Position numbers and translations under genes: made by a program. Below, one piece after another: positions 17,709 through 26,321 of a stretch of 43,215 bases of DNA; position 1 is the stretch's first letter; every line of letters begins with the position of its first letter. Location of the stretch: the NCBI GenBank assembly GCA_001804785.1, contig MHBG01000057.1:1-43215 (forward strand), in the 5' to 3' direction. Under the pieces are notes generated by a model. That model ran no database searches. It had not been told where the DNA came from and was given only the letters and a program-made list of their open reading frames with translations. The DNA comes from Lentisphaerae bacterium GWF2_45_14. Its GTDB lineage: Bacteria > Verrucomicrobiota > Lentisphaeria > Victivallales > GWF2-45-14.

Positions 17709-19337
17709 TCAAGAGACATATAAACGGAGTATTTTTTCAGGTTTGAGAGACGGGGTATTGCGAAGGATGCAGCGGTAGATTTTTTCTTCATCGTGCCGGG
17801 AAACGATTACGGTAAGGGGGGCGTCAGGAGCGAGAGCCGAATTGAGAGTAGAATCATTAAAAATAAAATCTGCGAAATCTTTGTCCCCCAGGAATTTCCA
17901 CTTTGCACCTCTCGTGATCTCGTTTTTGATTTTTGCTACGAGGGTATCTTTTCGTTTCTGAGTCCTTCTGGAGATGAATGAGTTCCATTTTTCCATTGCC
18001 AGGGCGTATGAGTCAAGGAGCTTTGACGCTGAGAGGGAAGGGGTGCTGATTACGGCGTCGCAGCCATTGCCGGTGAATTTTTTCCAGTCGGACGATAGGA
18101 GCCAGTTATTTTTCGTGCATTCATCGAAAAAGTCCGTACCTGGAAAGGGGGTGCAGATTGAGAACTGTGCCGATTCTGGAGCCGTTTCGATGGCGAAGTC
18201 AAGGGTCTGCGCGATGGTTTCGGGGGTTTCGCCGGGCAGTCCGAATGTAAATGTAAGGTGCATTTTTATTCCGAGAGCCTTAGTTTTGCTTACGGCTTTT
18301 CTGAATTTTTCGAGACATGTATTTTTGCCGCAGGCATCGGTAAGGGCTGGAGAGACGCTTTCGACGCCGTATTTTACGGCATAAAGTCCGGCGGAGGCAA
18401 GATTTTCAAGCATTGAATCTGTCATACAGTCGGCGCGTGCCATCATTGCCCACGGGTATATATTGAGCCCGCGTCTGATGATTTCCGAAGAGAGGGTTTT
18501 CATCCGTTTTTCGCCGATATTGGCGGTGTCGTCGTCGAAATAGAAGGACTCGCATTTGTAAATGTTTATGAGGGTCTCGACTTCATCAAGAGCCTTTGTG
18601 ACGCATCTCGTTCTGTAACTGCGGCTCCCATAAATAACTTGGGGCCAGACACAGAAAGAGCATTTAAAAGGGCAGCCGCGCGAAAGGAAGCTCTGAGCCG
18701 AGGGGGACGGGAGTCCACAGACGGGGTCGGAGTAGTTAGCCATCGGCAACGACTCGAAGAGCGGCTCGGGAAGTGCGTCAAGGTCTTTTAGCGAGGCGAA
18801 CGGCGGTACGCTCTTGCTTGAAGGAGTAAATACGCCTTCAGGCGGCGGCTCCCCCTTTTCGAGTTTGGAGGCCAGTTCCGCGGCGGCAAAATCGTATTCG
18901 CCCGCAATCCAGAAGTCAGGGAATTTCTCTTTTTTCATGAGTTTTAGGGCGAAATGCGGCGAATGGCTTCCGGCGCAGACCGTAAGTACTTCAGGGAACG
19001 CCTTTTTTATTTTGAGCAGGAGTGAGATGTCATTTTCCAGGCTCGGCGTTGATGTTTCGGCAAAGACGAGCTGAGGTCCGAATGAATAGAGGCGTTCGAG
19101 AACGGATTCAAAAGAAGAAGGCTCGGCGACGGAATCGATAAGTACCACATCGTGTCCGCAATTCCGGGCGAAGGCCGCCGCGGTTGCGAGAAAAAATGGA
19201 AAAGGAACATATCTTGGAAGCTTATGGCCTGGCGGTCTCTGCTGGAAATGCGGCCAACGTGACCCGGCCCTAACCCCCCAAAGGCAGGGATTTTTTTTAT
19301 CCCCGGCCCATGGCAGGTTGAGAAAAGCGATTTTCAT
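17709..19337 (-). CDS. B12-binding-domain radical SAM protein
   Basis: A 542-residue protein. Residues of about 50-170 form a Rossmann-like cobalamin-binding domain (DVVLIDSVAEPSSFESVLE, then LTVCAGSHSP), although the DxHxxG cobalt-ligand motif is absent. The radical SAM motif is CPFKCSFC (Cx3Cx2C) at about residue 225, followed by a barrel with FYFDDDTANI and GVESVSPAL, as in methylthiotransferase/BchE-like enzymes. Members of this class modify lipids, hopanoids or natural products. The substrate cannot be told. Its ATG overlaps the stop of the upstream Lrp-like gene by ATGA, so the two are translationally coupled. Confidence 0.88.
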   Translation of the reverse strand: MKIAFLNLPWAGDKKNPCLWGVRAGSRWPHFQQRPPGHKLPRYVPFPFFLATAAAFARNCGHDVVLIDSVAEPSSFESVLERLYSFGPQLVFAETSTPSLENDISLLLKIKKAFPEVLTVCAGSHSPHFALKLMKKEKFPDFWIAGEYDFAAAELASKLEKGEPPPEGVFTPSSKSVPPFASLKDLDALPEPLFESLPMANYSDPVCGLPSPSAQSFLSRGCPFKCSFCVWPQVIYGSRSYRTRCVTKALDEVETLINIYKCESFYFDDDTANIGEKRMKTLSSEIIRRGLNIYPWAMMARADCMTDSMLENLASAGLYAVKYGVESVSPALTDACGKNTCLEKFRKAVSKTKALGIKMHLTFTFGLPGETPETIAQTLDFAIETAPESAQFSICTPFPGTDFFDECTKNNWLLSSDWKKFTGNGCDAVISTPSLSASKLLDSYALAMEKWNSFISRRTQKRKDTLVAKIKNEITRGAKWKFLGDKDFADFIFNDSTLNSALAPDAPLTVIVSRHDEEKIYRCILRNTPSLKPEKILRLYVS

Positions 19338-19609
19338 TTAATATTAAAAAGCTTTTCGAGGTCGAATTTAGAATTGGCTTTAAGGGCGATAAGGGTTTTT
19401 GTATGAGTGATTCCTTCTATTTCGTGGGGCATTTTGTCGGCCACGATTGTCGAAAGCTGCTGATTATCGTTTGCTCTGATTATGGCGACGAGATCATACT
19501 CACCCGCTACGGCATAGACTTCCGTAACCGCTTCAAACTTAAGAATTGCATCGACAACATTCTTGAGTTTGTGTCTTTCTACATTTACTAGGACTATTCC
19601 AGTAACCAT
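19334..19609 (-). CDS. Stand-alone Lrp/AsnC ligand-binding (RAM) domain protein
   Basis: A 91-residue protein with the RAM/ACT-like pattern: VTGIVLVNVERHKLKNVVDA, then VYAVAGEYDLVAIIRAND and ITHTKTLIALK. The DNA-binding domain of Lrp is absent, as in the short single-domain sensors that bind amino acids and form rings. A strong AAGGAG precedes the ATG. Coupled to the radical SAM gene by a 4-nt overlap, so it may sense a ligand for that enzyme or a partner regulator. Confidence 0.88.
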   Translation of the reverse strand: MVTGIVLVNVERHKLKNVVDAILKFEAVTEVYAVAGEYDLVAIIRANDNQQLSTIVADKMPHEIEGITHTKTLIALKANSKFDLEKLFNIK

Positions 19610-19670
19610 TGTCTCTCCTTGATTTTGTTAACGGGATTTATAGCTTGCATCCTAAAAATATCAATTCATT

Positions 19671-19683
19671 TTGATTAAATCAA
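19671..19683. promoter_or_regulatory. Palindrome in the divergent promoter region
   Basis: TTGATTAAATCAA is a perfect 6+1+6 palindrome in the A+T-rich gap between the divergent Lrp-like gene and guaA. Candidate operator; the binding protein is unknown. Confidence 0.35.
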
Positions 19684-19765
19684 GCGGAAATTGTAATTTA
19701 AGGCTTTAAACGGACTGAAAAGAGGATATTATACTGCTTTTTAATGAAAGGTAAAGGGATTGACA

Positions 19766-21313
19766 ATGTCTTCCATTCTTGAAAAGATAGCAGTGCTCGA
19801 CTTCGGGTCGCAGTATAGTCAGCTCATAGCGCGCAGGATAAGGGAATGCAGCGTTTTCAGTAAAATCCTACCCTACAACATAAGCTTGGAAGATCTCCGT
19901 GCGGAAAATCCCTCGGGGATAATCCTTAGCGGCGGGCCGGCAAGCGTCTACAATCCGAAAGCGCCGAAATGCGATCCAGGCATACTCTCTCTTGGCGTTC
20001 CGGTGCTCGGAATATGTTACGGAGAGCAGCTTATAATCCAGATGTTGGGCGGCAAAGTTGCCGGGTGCGAGGCCAGAGAATACGGCAAAGCGGAACTCGA
20101 TTTGAAGGAGAACGATGTTCTCTTTGAGGGGTTCGGTGACAAATCGCAGGTTTGGATGTCGCATGGCGACAAGGTCAAGGAGCTGCCTTCCGGCTTCCGT
20201 GCGATAGCCGTTACAGGAAGTACCGAGTACGCCGCAATCGTCAACAGTTCAATGAAAATATACGGCATACAGTTTCATCCTGAGGTCGTACATACTCCGC
20301 GCGGAAAGTTCATCATAGAAAACTTCTGCCGTAAAATATGCGGCTGCTCCGGAAACTGGACAATGCGCAGTTTCATAGACGCAAGCGTGGAAGAGGTTCG
20401 TAAACAGGTCGGAGACAAGAGCGTCATCCTGGGCTTGAGCGGGGGCGTCGACTCGTCTGTAGCGGCCGCGCTGCTGCACAAGGCGATAGGCGAGCAGCTT
20501 ACATGCATATTCGTCAATAATGGGCTTTTGCGCAAGGGTGAAGCAGAAAGAGTGCAGGAACTTTTCGGCAGAAACTTCAATATAAAGCTTAAATACGTAG
20601 ACGCGACGGACAGGTTCATGAAAAGTCTTGAAAATGTCGAAGACCCCGAAAAGAAAAGAAAAGCCATAGGATACGAATTTATAGAAGTTTTCGACGAGGC
20701 CGCGTCAGAAATAAAGGACGCCGCTTTTCTCGCGCAAGGCACAACCTATCCCGACGTCATTGAAAGCGTCCCGATAGACGGCAACCCGAGCGCCATGATA
20801 AAGAGCCATCACAACGTTGGCGGACTTCCTGAAAAAATGAACCTTAAGCTCGTCGAGCCGCTCGCGAAGCTTTTCAAGGATGAAGTAAGAGAAGTGGGCC
20901 GCTGTCTCGGACTGCCCGACGAGATAATTCTTCGCCAACCTTTTCCCGGCCCGGGCTTAGGGGTGAGAATAATCGGGAAAGTTACGATGGAGGCCGTAAA
21001 GGTACTTCAGGAAGCGGACTCGATAGTTGTTGATGAAATGAAAAAGGCAGGCCTCTATTACAAGACATGGCAGACCTTCGCCGTGTTTCTGCCGCTCAAA
21101 ACCGTGGGAGTTATGGGAGACGAAAGAACTTACGAAAACGTAATAGCCCTGCGCGCGGTTGACAGCATGGACGGCATGACCGCCGACTGGGTCAAGCTGC
21201 CTTATGAACTTATGGGTACGATATCCAACAGGATAATAAACGAGGTCAGAGGCATAAACAGGGTCGTTTACGACCTTACGTCAAAGCCTCCAGGCACAAT
21301 CGAATGGGAATAG
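19766..21313 (+). CDS. guaA: GMP synthase (glutamine-hydrolysing)
   Basis: Converts XMP to GMP with ATP and glutamine. The N-terminal class I amidotransferase has the nucleophile in GICYGEQ and the His-Glu pair in IQFHPEV. The ATP pyrophosphatase domain has the PP-loop [13 protein letters not shown], and the C-terminal dimerisation domain ends [12 protein letters not shown], the canonical GuaA terminus. Length 515 is normal. The open frame reaches a TTG at 19760, but the ATG at 19766 has AAAGGG at 7-nt spacing. First of a co-directional run with a small membrane protein, rsmD and a GPP34-family gene. Confidence 0.98.
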   Translation: MSSILEKIAVLDFGSQYSQLIARRIRECSVFSKILPYNISLEDLRAENPSGIILSGGPASVYNPKAPKCDPGILSLGVPVLGICYGEQLIIQMLGGKVAGCEAREYGKAELDLKENDVLFEGFGDKSQVWMSHGDKVKELPSGFRAIAVTGSTEYAAIVNSSMKIYGIQFHPEVVHTPRGKFIIENFCRKICGCSGNWTMRSFIDASVEEVRKQVGDKSVILGLSGGVDSSVAAALLHKAIGEQLTCIFVNNGLLRKGEAERVQELFGRNFNIKLKYVDATDRFMKSLENVEDPEKKRKAIGYEFIEVFDEAASEIKDAAFLAQGTTYPDVIESVPIDGNPSAMIKSHHNVGGLPEKMNLKLVEPLAKLFKDEVREVGRCLGLPDEIILRQPFPGPGLGVRIIGKVTMEAVKVLQEADSIVVDEMKKAGLYYKTWQTFAVFLPLKTVGVMGDERTYENVIALRAVDSMDGMTADWVKLPYELMGTISNRIINEVRGINRVVYDLTSKPPGTIEWE

Positions 21314-21314
21314 A

Positions 21315-21372
21315 CGGGCAATGCCCGGACACAGGCTGTGTTGCTTTCGCTCACTATATTCGCTGACAACAC
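21315..21372 (+). other. Structured intergenic region after guaA
   Basis: Two adjacent perfect inverted repeats, CGGGC-AAT-GCCCG (21315-21327) and ACACAG-G-CTGTGT (21329-21341), are followed by GTGTTG (21338) that can instead pair with CAACAC (21367). TTCGCT also occurs twice. There is no U-run, so not a simple terminator. It may act as an RNA stability element or attenuator. Confidence 0.4.
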
Positions 21373-21392
21373 GGGGTAAATAGAAGGAGAAA

Positions 21393-21716
21393 ATGACTAT
21401 GAGTCCGCTTACGTTTAAAAAGAAACTATATATAGGTGGATGCGGCTGTCTGCTTTTCATCGTGCTCGTCATCTCGGTCTTTATTTTTGGCGCGAAGTAT
21501 GGAAGGGGTATTGTTGAGAGGGCGTCGGCCAGAGCGACCAATGTTTATTCCAGCGTTTCTGGGGCGGTCAAGGAGACCGGCAGCGATGTGAAGAACACTT
21601 TCACTAAAACAGGCGAAGCCGCGGAAGATATTGCTGAAAGCGTCACTGAGTCAACTGCTCCAACCGAATCAGCACCCCCCGAAACCCCTGTAGAAGCCCC
21701 CGAAGAGGAAAATTAA
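21393..21716 (+). CDS. Small single-pass membrane protein, unknown function
   Basis: A 107-residue protein: basic start, membrane helix at about residues 14-33 (GGCGCLLFIVLVISVFIFGA), an amphipathic segment, then a very acidic, Pro/Thr-rich tail (ETPVEAPEEEN). AAGGAG lies just before the ATG; ATG 21399 would give better spacing. It lies 15 nt before rsmD and is likely co-transcribed. The CGC after the basic start could also be a lipobox variant, but without a good leucine context. Confidence 0.7.
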   Translation: MTMSPLTFKKKLYIGGCGCLLFIVLVISVFIFGAKYGRGIVERASARATNVYSSVSGAVKETGSDVKNTFTKTGEAAEDIAESVTESTAPTESAPPETPVEAPEEEN

Positions 21717-21731
21717 GGTAAAGAGTTCCCG

Positions 21732-22304
21732 ATGCGGATATCAGCCGGAAAAGCGAGGGGAATAATATTGACGGTACCGCCGGGCCTTTCCGTAAGGCCT
21801 ACGGCGGTCAGGTCGCGTCAGGCGCTTTTCGACAGTCTAGGCGATCTTTCCGGATTGACAATTCTTGATCTCTGCGCCGGTTCTGGCGGGCTTGGTCTTG
21901 AAGCGGCCAGCAAAAACGCGGCATGTGTCACATTTGTTGAAAATTCCGCTAAGAGCGCCCGAATTATCCGGAAAAATATCGAGAAGGTCAGAAAGGCCGG
22001 GGTTGAATCAGAATTGAAAGTCATAGAGTCGGATGCTCTAAAAATCTCATCTTTCATTCCTAGCATTCCTCTGCCTGACATTATTTTCTGTGATCCGCCA
22101 TACGAAGTTTCCGCAGAATATTTTTCAAAACTTACTGCTGACAGAGATCTCGCATCGTGGGCGTTGGATTCCATTCTTATCTGGGAACTTCCGCAAAGCG
22201 GGCAAAAAAGCATTGATTTCGCGAAGCCTGAGCTATGGAAAATATCAAAAATGAGGGCTTTTGGTGGGATTGAATTCCTTTTTCTTAAGCCTTCTCTTTC
22301 CTGA
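21732..22304 (+). CDS. rsmD: 16S rRNA (guanine-966 N2)-methyltransferase RsmD
   Basis: Methylates G966 of 16S rRNA using SAM. The RsmD signature is clear: MRISAGKARGIILTVPPGLS, then VRPTAVRSRQALFDSL, SAM motif I LDLCAGSGGLGLEAASK and the catalytic DPPY motif IIFCDPPYEVS. Length 190 is typical. Cytoplasmic. Confidence 0.95.
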   Translation: MRISAGKARGIILTVPPGLSVRPTAVRSRQALFDSLGDLSGLTILDLCAGSGGLGLEAASKNAACVTFVENSAKSARIIRKNIEKVRKAGVESELKVIESDALKISSFIPSIPLPDIIFCDPPYEVSAEYFSKLTADRDLASWALDSILIWELPQSGQKSIDFAKPELWKISKMRAFGGIEFLFLKPSLS

Positions 22305-22373
22305 TGAATTGTATTTTCGGCTGTCTTAACTTATGGTACGGCACGGATATTCACTAACCAGGAGTTTGATATA

Positions 22374-23027
22374 ATGCTGAGTTTCGCAGAGGAAATATAT
22401 TTGCTGGCGCTTGATGATGTTTCGGGGAAAATCATTATCCCCTCAAAGGAAACCGTTCTCAACACCGCCCTTGCAGGGGCCGTCCTTTCGGAGCTTTCCT
22501 TTATGGGCAGAATCGATACCGACACCGAGATGCTCTACCTTACCAGCAAGGAACCGACCGGAAACAGGATACTCGACGAAGTCATAAAAATTCTTCAGAA
22601 TGAGATATCCGACGGCAAAGCTCCGCTCTATCATTGCATGAAGGTACTCCTGCCAAAGGCGCTGGATATAGAAAACTATGTGCTTGAAAACCTTATCGCT
22701 CACGGGATACTCAAAAAAGTTGAAGAAAAAATCCTCTGGATATTCCCGCAGAGACGTTACCCCATCATAGACAGCCGCGAAATAACCGATGTTGAAACGC
22801 GCCTGAGAGAAATCGTACTCGGAGACGAAATTCCAGATCCGCGCGAATGCGTACTAATAAGTCTCATACATAACTGCGACCTTTTCAAAGAAATCCTTTC
22901 GCCGAAAGAGCTGAGGCGCTGCTCAGAGCGTATTGAAGATATTTCGAAGCTGGATGCGGTCGGCAGGGAAGTTGCTCAGCTTATAGACCAGATAAACGCG
23001 TTTATGAGTATCCCTCCTTACGTCTGA
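22374..23027 (+). CDS. GPP34 (GOLPH3-like) family protein, paralog A
   Basis: The N-terminus MLSFAEEIYLLALDDVSGKI and the following helices match the GPP34 family, whose eukaryotic members (GOLPH3/Vps74) bind PI4P at the Golgi; bacterial members have no settled function. A paralog lies on the other strand at 26322-26954. The pair shares VETRLREIVLGDEIP, the start and most of the helix pattern. AGGAG at 7-nt spacing supports the start. No signal peptide or membrane helix. 69 nt after rsmD. Confidence 0.85.
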   Translation: MLSFAEEIYLLALDDVSGKIIIPSKETVLNTALAGAVLSELSFMGRIDTDTEMLYLTSKEPTGNRILDEVIKILQNEISDGKAPLYHCMKVLLPKALDIENYVLENLIAHGILKKVEEKILWIFPQRRYPIIDSREITDVETRLREIVLGDEIPDPRECVLISLIHNCDLFKEILSPKELRRCSERIEDISKLDAVGREVAQLIDQINAFMSIPPYV

Positions 23028-23048
23028 CGGATACTCAGTTTTTTACGT

Positions 23049-23405
23049 TTATTTTTGTTTGAATCTTTCTATTTCCACGGCGACGCTTTTCGCGTAACGA
23101 AGGGCGCCCGGCTTGTCGAGAGTTATTTTTACCGACTCAATCCCTTCAAATTCAAGGCATGTTTCAGCGGTTGATTCGGCCAGTGCCTCGATAAGTTTAT
23201 ACGATGAATCCTCCGCAAGTTTAACTATTTTATCTCTTACTTCTTTATAATTCACCGTTCTATCCAGGTCGTCCGCAATGCCTGCCTCGCGCAACGAAGA
23301 GCGAAGTTCAATATTGAAAATCAAATCCTGCTTGTGTTCTTGTTCCCATTCATAGGTACCGATCAAAGTCCTTACACTCAAGTCCCTGATGTATATCTTA
23401 TCCAT
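23049..23405 (-). CDS. folB: Dihydroneopterin aldolase
   Basis: Cleaves 7,8-dihydroneopterin to 6-hydroxymethyl-dihydropterin in folate synthesis. The frame begins at 23462, but AAAGGAA sits five nt before ATG 23405, giving MDKIYIRDLSVRTLIGTYEWE, the FolB start, and 118 residues, the usual size. DLIFNIEL, VNYKEVRDKI and the C-terminal KPGALRYAKSVAVEIER match the T-fold enzyme. Convergent with the GPP34 gene. No other fol genes nearby. Confidence 0.93.
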   Translation of the reverse strand: MDKIYIRDLSVRTLIGTYEWEQEHKQDLIFNIELRSSLREAGIADDLDRTVNYKEVRDKIVKLAEDSSYKLIEALAESTAETCLEFEGIESVKITLDKPGALRYAKSVAVEIERFKQK

Positions 23406-23532
23406 TAATATTCCTTTCAAAACATGCCTACTGAAGATAGTCTGTTCGACCATTTTTTGCAAATGCTCTGAAGAATGTATTGAGATTGAGTAAAGTATAC
23501 GCTATATTATGGCTGCACTAACGAGGAAATAA

Positions 23533-23901
23533 ATGCATCAACTTCTTGTTTTAGGAGAAAAGTTTCAGGAAAACATGGAAAAGGCTCTTGTTAAACAGGG
23601 TTATTCCATAGCTTATGCTGAGACGGAGGACGAGATTTTAAGTCTGATAAAATCATCCCCGCCGGACGTAATTCTGACGGACTACTCGTCAGATCCGGCG
23701 ACAAAGCTTGATATTCAGGAAAAAATAAGGTCAAGCTACGAAGATTTTATAAAATTCATTGCGGTGCTGCCGGAAAAACGCGAGCCTTCTCCCGAAATTG
23801 AAAGAGCAAAGAAAATTTCGAACGAATCAATAAGAAACCCGCTGCGGCCGAGGGACATGCTTAACATTCTTGTCAAAGTCGTCTATGGCATCTCCGAATA
23901 A
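23533..23901 (+). CDS. Degenerate receiver-domain (pseudo-receiver) protein
   Basis: A 122-residue stand-alone receiver-like fold. The phospho-acceptor-like Asp50 is present in DVILTDYSS, but the N-terminal acidic pair (usually DD) is reduced to LVLGEK. The invariant C-terminal Lys-Pro is replaced by NPLRP. Phosphorylation is therefore doubtful. GAGGAAATAA precedes the ATG. It lies 29 nt before the glycosyltransferase and is likely co-transcribed. Confidence 0.75.
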   Translation: MHQLLVLGEKFQENMEKALVKQGYSIAYAETEDEILSLIKSSPPDVILTDYSSDPATKLDIQEKIRSSYEDFIKFIAVLPEKREPSPEIERAKKISNESIRNPLRPRDMLNILVKVVYGISE

Positions 23902-23930
23902 TACTTATGCAACAAAAAAAAGAGTTGTAA

Positions 23931-25568
23931 ATGGAAACTGAAAAAGGCCGGAGCGGAGCCATAGCATGTCTGTGTTTTTCAAAAGACAGACCGCTTCAGC
24001 TTGAAGCATACCTCGAAACCCTTATAAAAAATTCTTCCAATACAATAAAAATAACTGTCCTTTATAAGTCTGGAAACGAGAGGTATGAAAATGCGTACAA
24101 GTCGCTCATTACCCTCTTTCCCGACGTCGAATTTATTCCGGAAAAGAATTTCAGAAGAAGTGTAACAAAATGCCTGGAAAATAATCAGGCGCAATTTGTT
24201 ATGTTCGGCGTTGACGACTGGATTTACCGAAAGCCCTTCGACACCGGCCTGATATGCAAAGCGTTTGATGAAAATCCCGCACTTCTCGGATTTTCACTGC
24301 GGCTGGGCATGGAGATCACTCATTCGGCGATGTACGGCCTTCCATCAATGAGGCCTCACTTCATTTCCGAGGAACCATTTCTCCTATGGAAATGGAAAGG
24401 GGCCATGTATGAACATCTGGACTGGGTTTATCCCTTTGAAGTATGCGGAACAATATACCGCAGGGACTATGTTCTTAAAATAATTTCACTCCTTGATTCC
24501 TGCGTCATAGAACATCCGCACTGGAAGGGAATGCCCAGTAGCAACTGGGGCCATCCGAGCCGCTTCGAGGCATTGTCCTGTTACGCTGTGAGATCTTATG
24601 ATGCCGATGCTCCTGAGCTTATGGCTTCATTCAATGAGGCGAAGGGAAGCCTGATAACAGTCAACAGGGTGCAGGAAGAATGTTATAATTTCATCTACGA
24701 CGGCGGAAAGGAAATGACTCCAGACGAACTTCTCAAATATTATGAAAACGGCTATAAGGCGGATACCCGGATATATGACGATAGATTTTATCCGTCCATT
24801 ATGTCCGGCGATTTCAGGCTTGTAAATAGGAATGACCCGTCCGATTGTCCTGCAAATTTTATGACCGAACCTTATAGAATAATTTTAAGCGATTTCTTCT
24901 CCAAGATAAAAAGAGAGTTTCCGGCGGTTTTCGGGACGGACAGCTTCGAAAGGTTCAGAAAAGACTATCTGGAATATTTTTCGATGCCCTCGGCGGAAAG
25001 TCATGGTGTAAGGATTGTTCCGCCCTTTCTCAAAGAAAAAGCAGCGCCGAAATATATCGCCGAACAGAATTCCTGGGCGGTTTCGAAAATATCTGCTAAT
25101 AAGCCTGAATCCATTATTGATTTCGGCTCGGACGAAGAACTTCTGGCGGCTCTTTCGACCATATGTCCGGTCAAATCATACAGGAGTTCTCAGGCGGATA
25201 TACGAAAAATGGACTATGAGAACAATTCGCTTGATTTTCTTTCAAGTTTTTCATTTATTGAAACAGTCGGTCTTGGTTTTTTCAAAGAAGAGCTGGACCC
25301 GCTGGGCAGCATAAAGGCGTTGAAGGAAGTAAAAAGGGTACTTCGACAGGGCGGATATTTTATAGGGAGTTTTTCGATAGGGAGGGATTCTTTCCTGGAA
25401 TTCAACCGCAGACGCGGATTAAGTAGAGAGACCGTCCTGGAAAACCTTGAGGGTTTTGACATTTTATCGGAAGCTTTCCTGTATCCCGACCCCGGAAAGA
25501 AAGAAGATATCAGGAACATGTATGACTTTTCGCGTTGTCTGTGGTGCGTCGAAATGAAAAAAATCTAA
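23931..25568 (+). CDS. Putative glycosyltransferase fused to a C-terminal DUF268/methyltransferase-like domain
   Basis: A 545-residue protein. Residues of about 10-270 look like a GT-A domain (AIACLCFSKDRPLQLEAYLE, then DDW at 95-97 in MFGVDDWIYR, a DxD-like metal site). Residues of about 350-545 resemble DUF268: DFGSDEELLAALS, SLDFLSSFSFIETVGLGFF, then LKEVKRVLRQGGYFIGSF, the post-motif segment of class I methyltransferases. The fusion could transfer and methylate a surface sugar. It overlaps the convergent DUF1638 gene by 4 nt. No signal peptide. Confidence 0.75.
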   Translation: METEKGRSGAIACLCFSKDRPLQLEAYLETLIKNSSNTIKITVLYKSGNERYENAYKSLITLFPDVEFIPEKNFRRSVTKCLENNQAQFVMFGVDDWIYRKPFDTGLICKAFDENPALLGFSLRLGMEITHSAMYGLPSMRPHFISEEPFLLWKWKGAMYEHLDWVYPFEVCGTIYRRDYVLKIISLLDSCVIEHPHWKGMPSSNWGHPSRFEALSCYAVRSYDADAPELMASFNEAKGSLITVNRVQEECYNFIYDGGKEMTPDELLKYYENGYKADTRIYDDRFYPSIMSGDFRLVNRNDPSDCPANFMTEPYRIILSDFFSKIKREFPAVFGTDSFERFRKDYLEYFSMPSAESHGVRIVPPFLKEKAAPKYIAEQNSWAVSKISANKPESIIDFGSDEELLAALSTICPVKSYRSSQADIRKMDYENNSLDFLSSFSFIETVGLGFFKEELDPLGSIKALKEVKRVLRQGGYFIGSFSIGRDSFLEFNRRRGLSRETVLENLEGFDILSEAFLYPDPGKKEDIRNMYDFSRCLWCVEMKKI

Positions 25569-26296
25569 TCCGTCGCGGTAATGATTTTGTCCCAGTCGGT
25601 GGTCATTTGGATTGATTTGCCTGGCGGCAGGGTCAGAAACTCCTCATCGGGCCAGGGGCCATTCAAGAGCATCGTAATTAACCGCAGATTTCCTTCGAGT
25701 ATTTTAAATTCGCGCCCTTCCTCTTTTGCTTTTTCCATACATTTTCTCATGAGTCCCGGCATAGACATTTCTGGCGTGTCGATGTAATACACGGGCTGAA
25801 GGATACCGTCGAGTTTCGGATGCATGGACTCGTAAATATACTTCGCGTTGTCTTCGCCGTACTGTTCGACAAGCGCCTGATATCCATCGCCCATAAGCAT
25901 TTCGCCGTCTTGAAAGAAGTAGCTGCCGCTTTCGACGTAGCCGGGCGAACTGAATGGGGTGCTTGGCATCTCACGAAAATATTCCTCAAACTTTTTGCGG
26001 CTGCCTAGTAGTATCCCGCAGCAGTCATGGCTTCGCGGAACGACAAGTTTTTCCCTGCGCGCCTGGAGTCTGTCCACTGCCCGCCCGCAAAGTCCGTAGG
26101 CAAGCGCGATGGCATCGTAAGTTTCAGAGGCGGATGCGATTTCGTCGATTTTCTTCTGGAGCTTTTCTCGGAGTTGAACGGGATGAGCGTGTTCGCCAAT
26201 CTCCAGAAACTCGATGTCCGGCGGTTCGGCGCAGGATTTCGAACAATATTCCAGTTCGTACTGAAAAACCTTACAGGCTATGATCTTCAATTTCAT
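25565..26296 (-). CDS. DUF1638-family protein
   Basis: Cys- and His-rich: KIIACKVFQYELEYCSKSC, then AIALAYGLCGRAVDRL and VVPRSHDCCGILLGS are the DUF1638 signature. Family members are often found next to corrinoid methyltransferases, but the function is unknown. The open frame extends to 26314; I use ATG 26296 as it matches the family N-terminus, though the ribosome-binding site is weak at both. It follows GPP34 paralog B by 25 nt and is likely co-transcribed with it. Confidence 0.8.
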   Translation of the reverse strand: MKLKIIACKVFQYELEYCSKSCAEPPDIEFLEIGEHAHPVQLREKLQKKIDEIASASETYDAIALAYGLCGRAVDRLQARREKLVVPRSHDCCGILLGSRKKFEEYFREMPSTPFSSPGYVESGSYFFQDGEMLMGDGYQALVEQYGEDNAKYIYESMHPKLDGILQPVYYIDTPEMSMPGLMRKCMEKAKEEGREFKILEGNLRLITMLLNGPWPDEEFLTLPPGKSIQMTTDWDKIITATD

Positions 26297-26321
26297 GAAA
26301 TCACTTCGTACCATGCGAGGT

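Noticed and set aside
17664..17723. 19-codon plus-strand ORF with AAGGAG between tsaB and the radical SAM gene
   Set aside because: Antisense to both flanking genes, overlaps the radical SAM 3' end, and 3-nt spacing is poor. No other support.
19610..19765. Purine riboswitch before guaA
   Set aside because: No recognisable purine aptamer core; only an A+T-rich leader with one palindrome.
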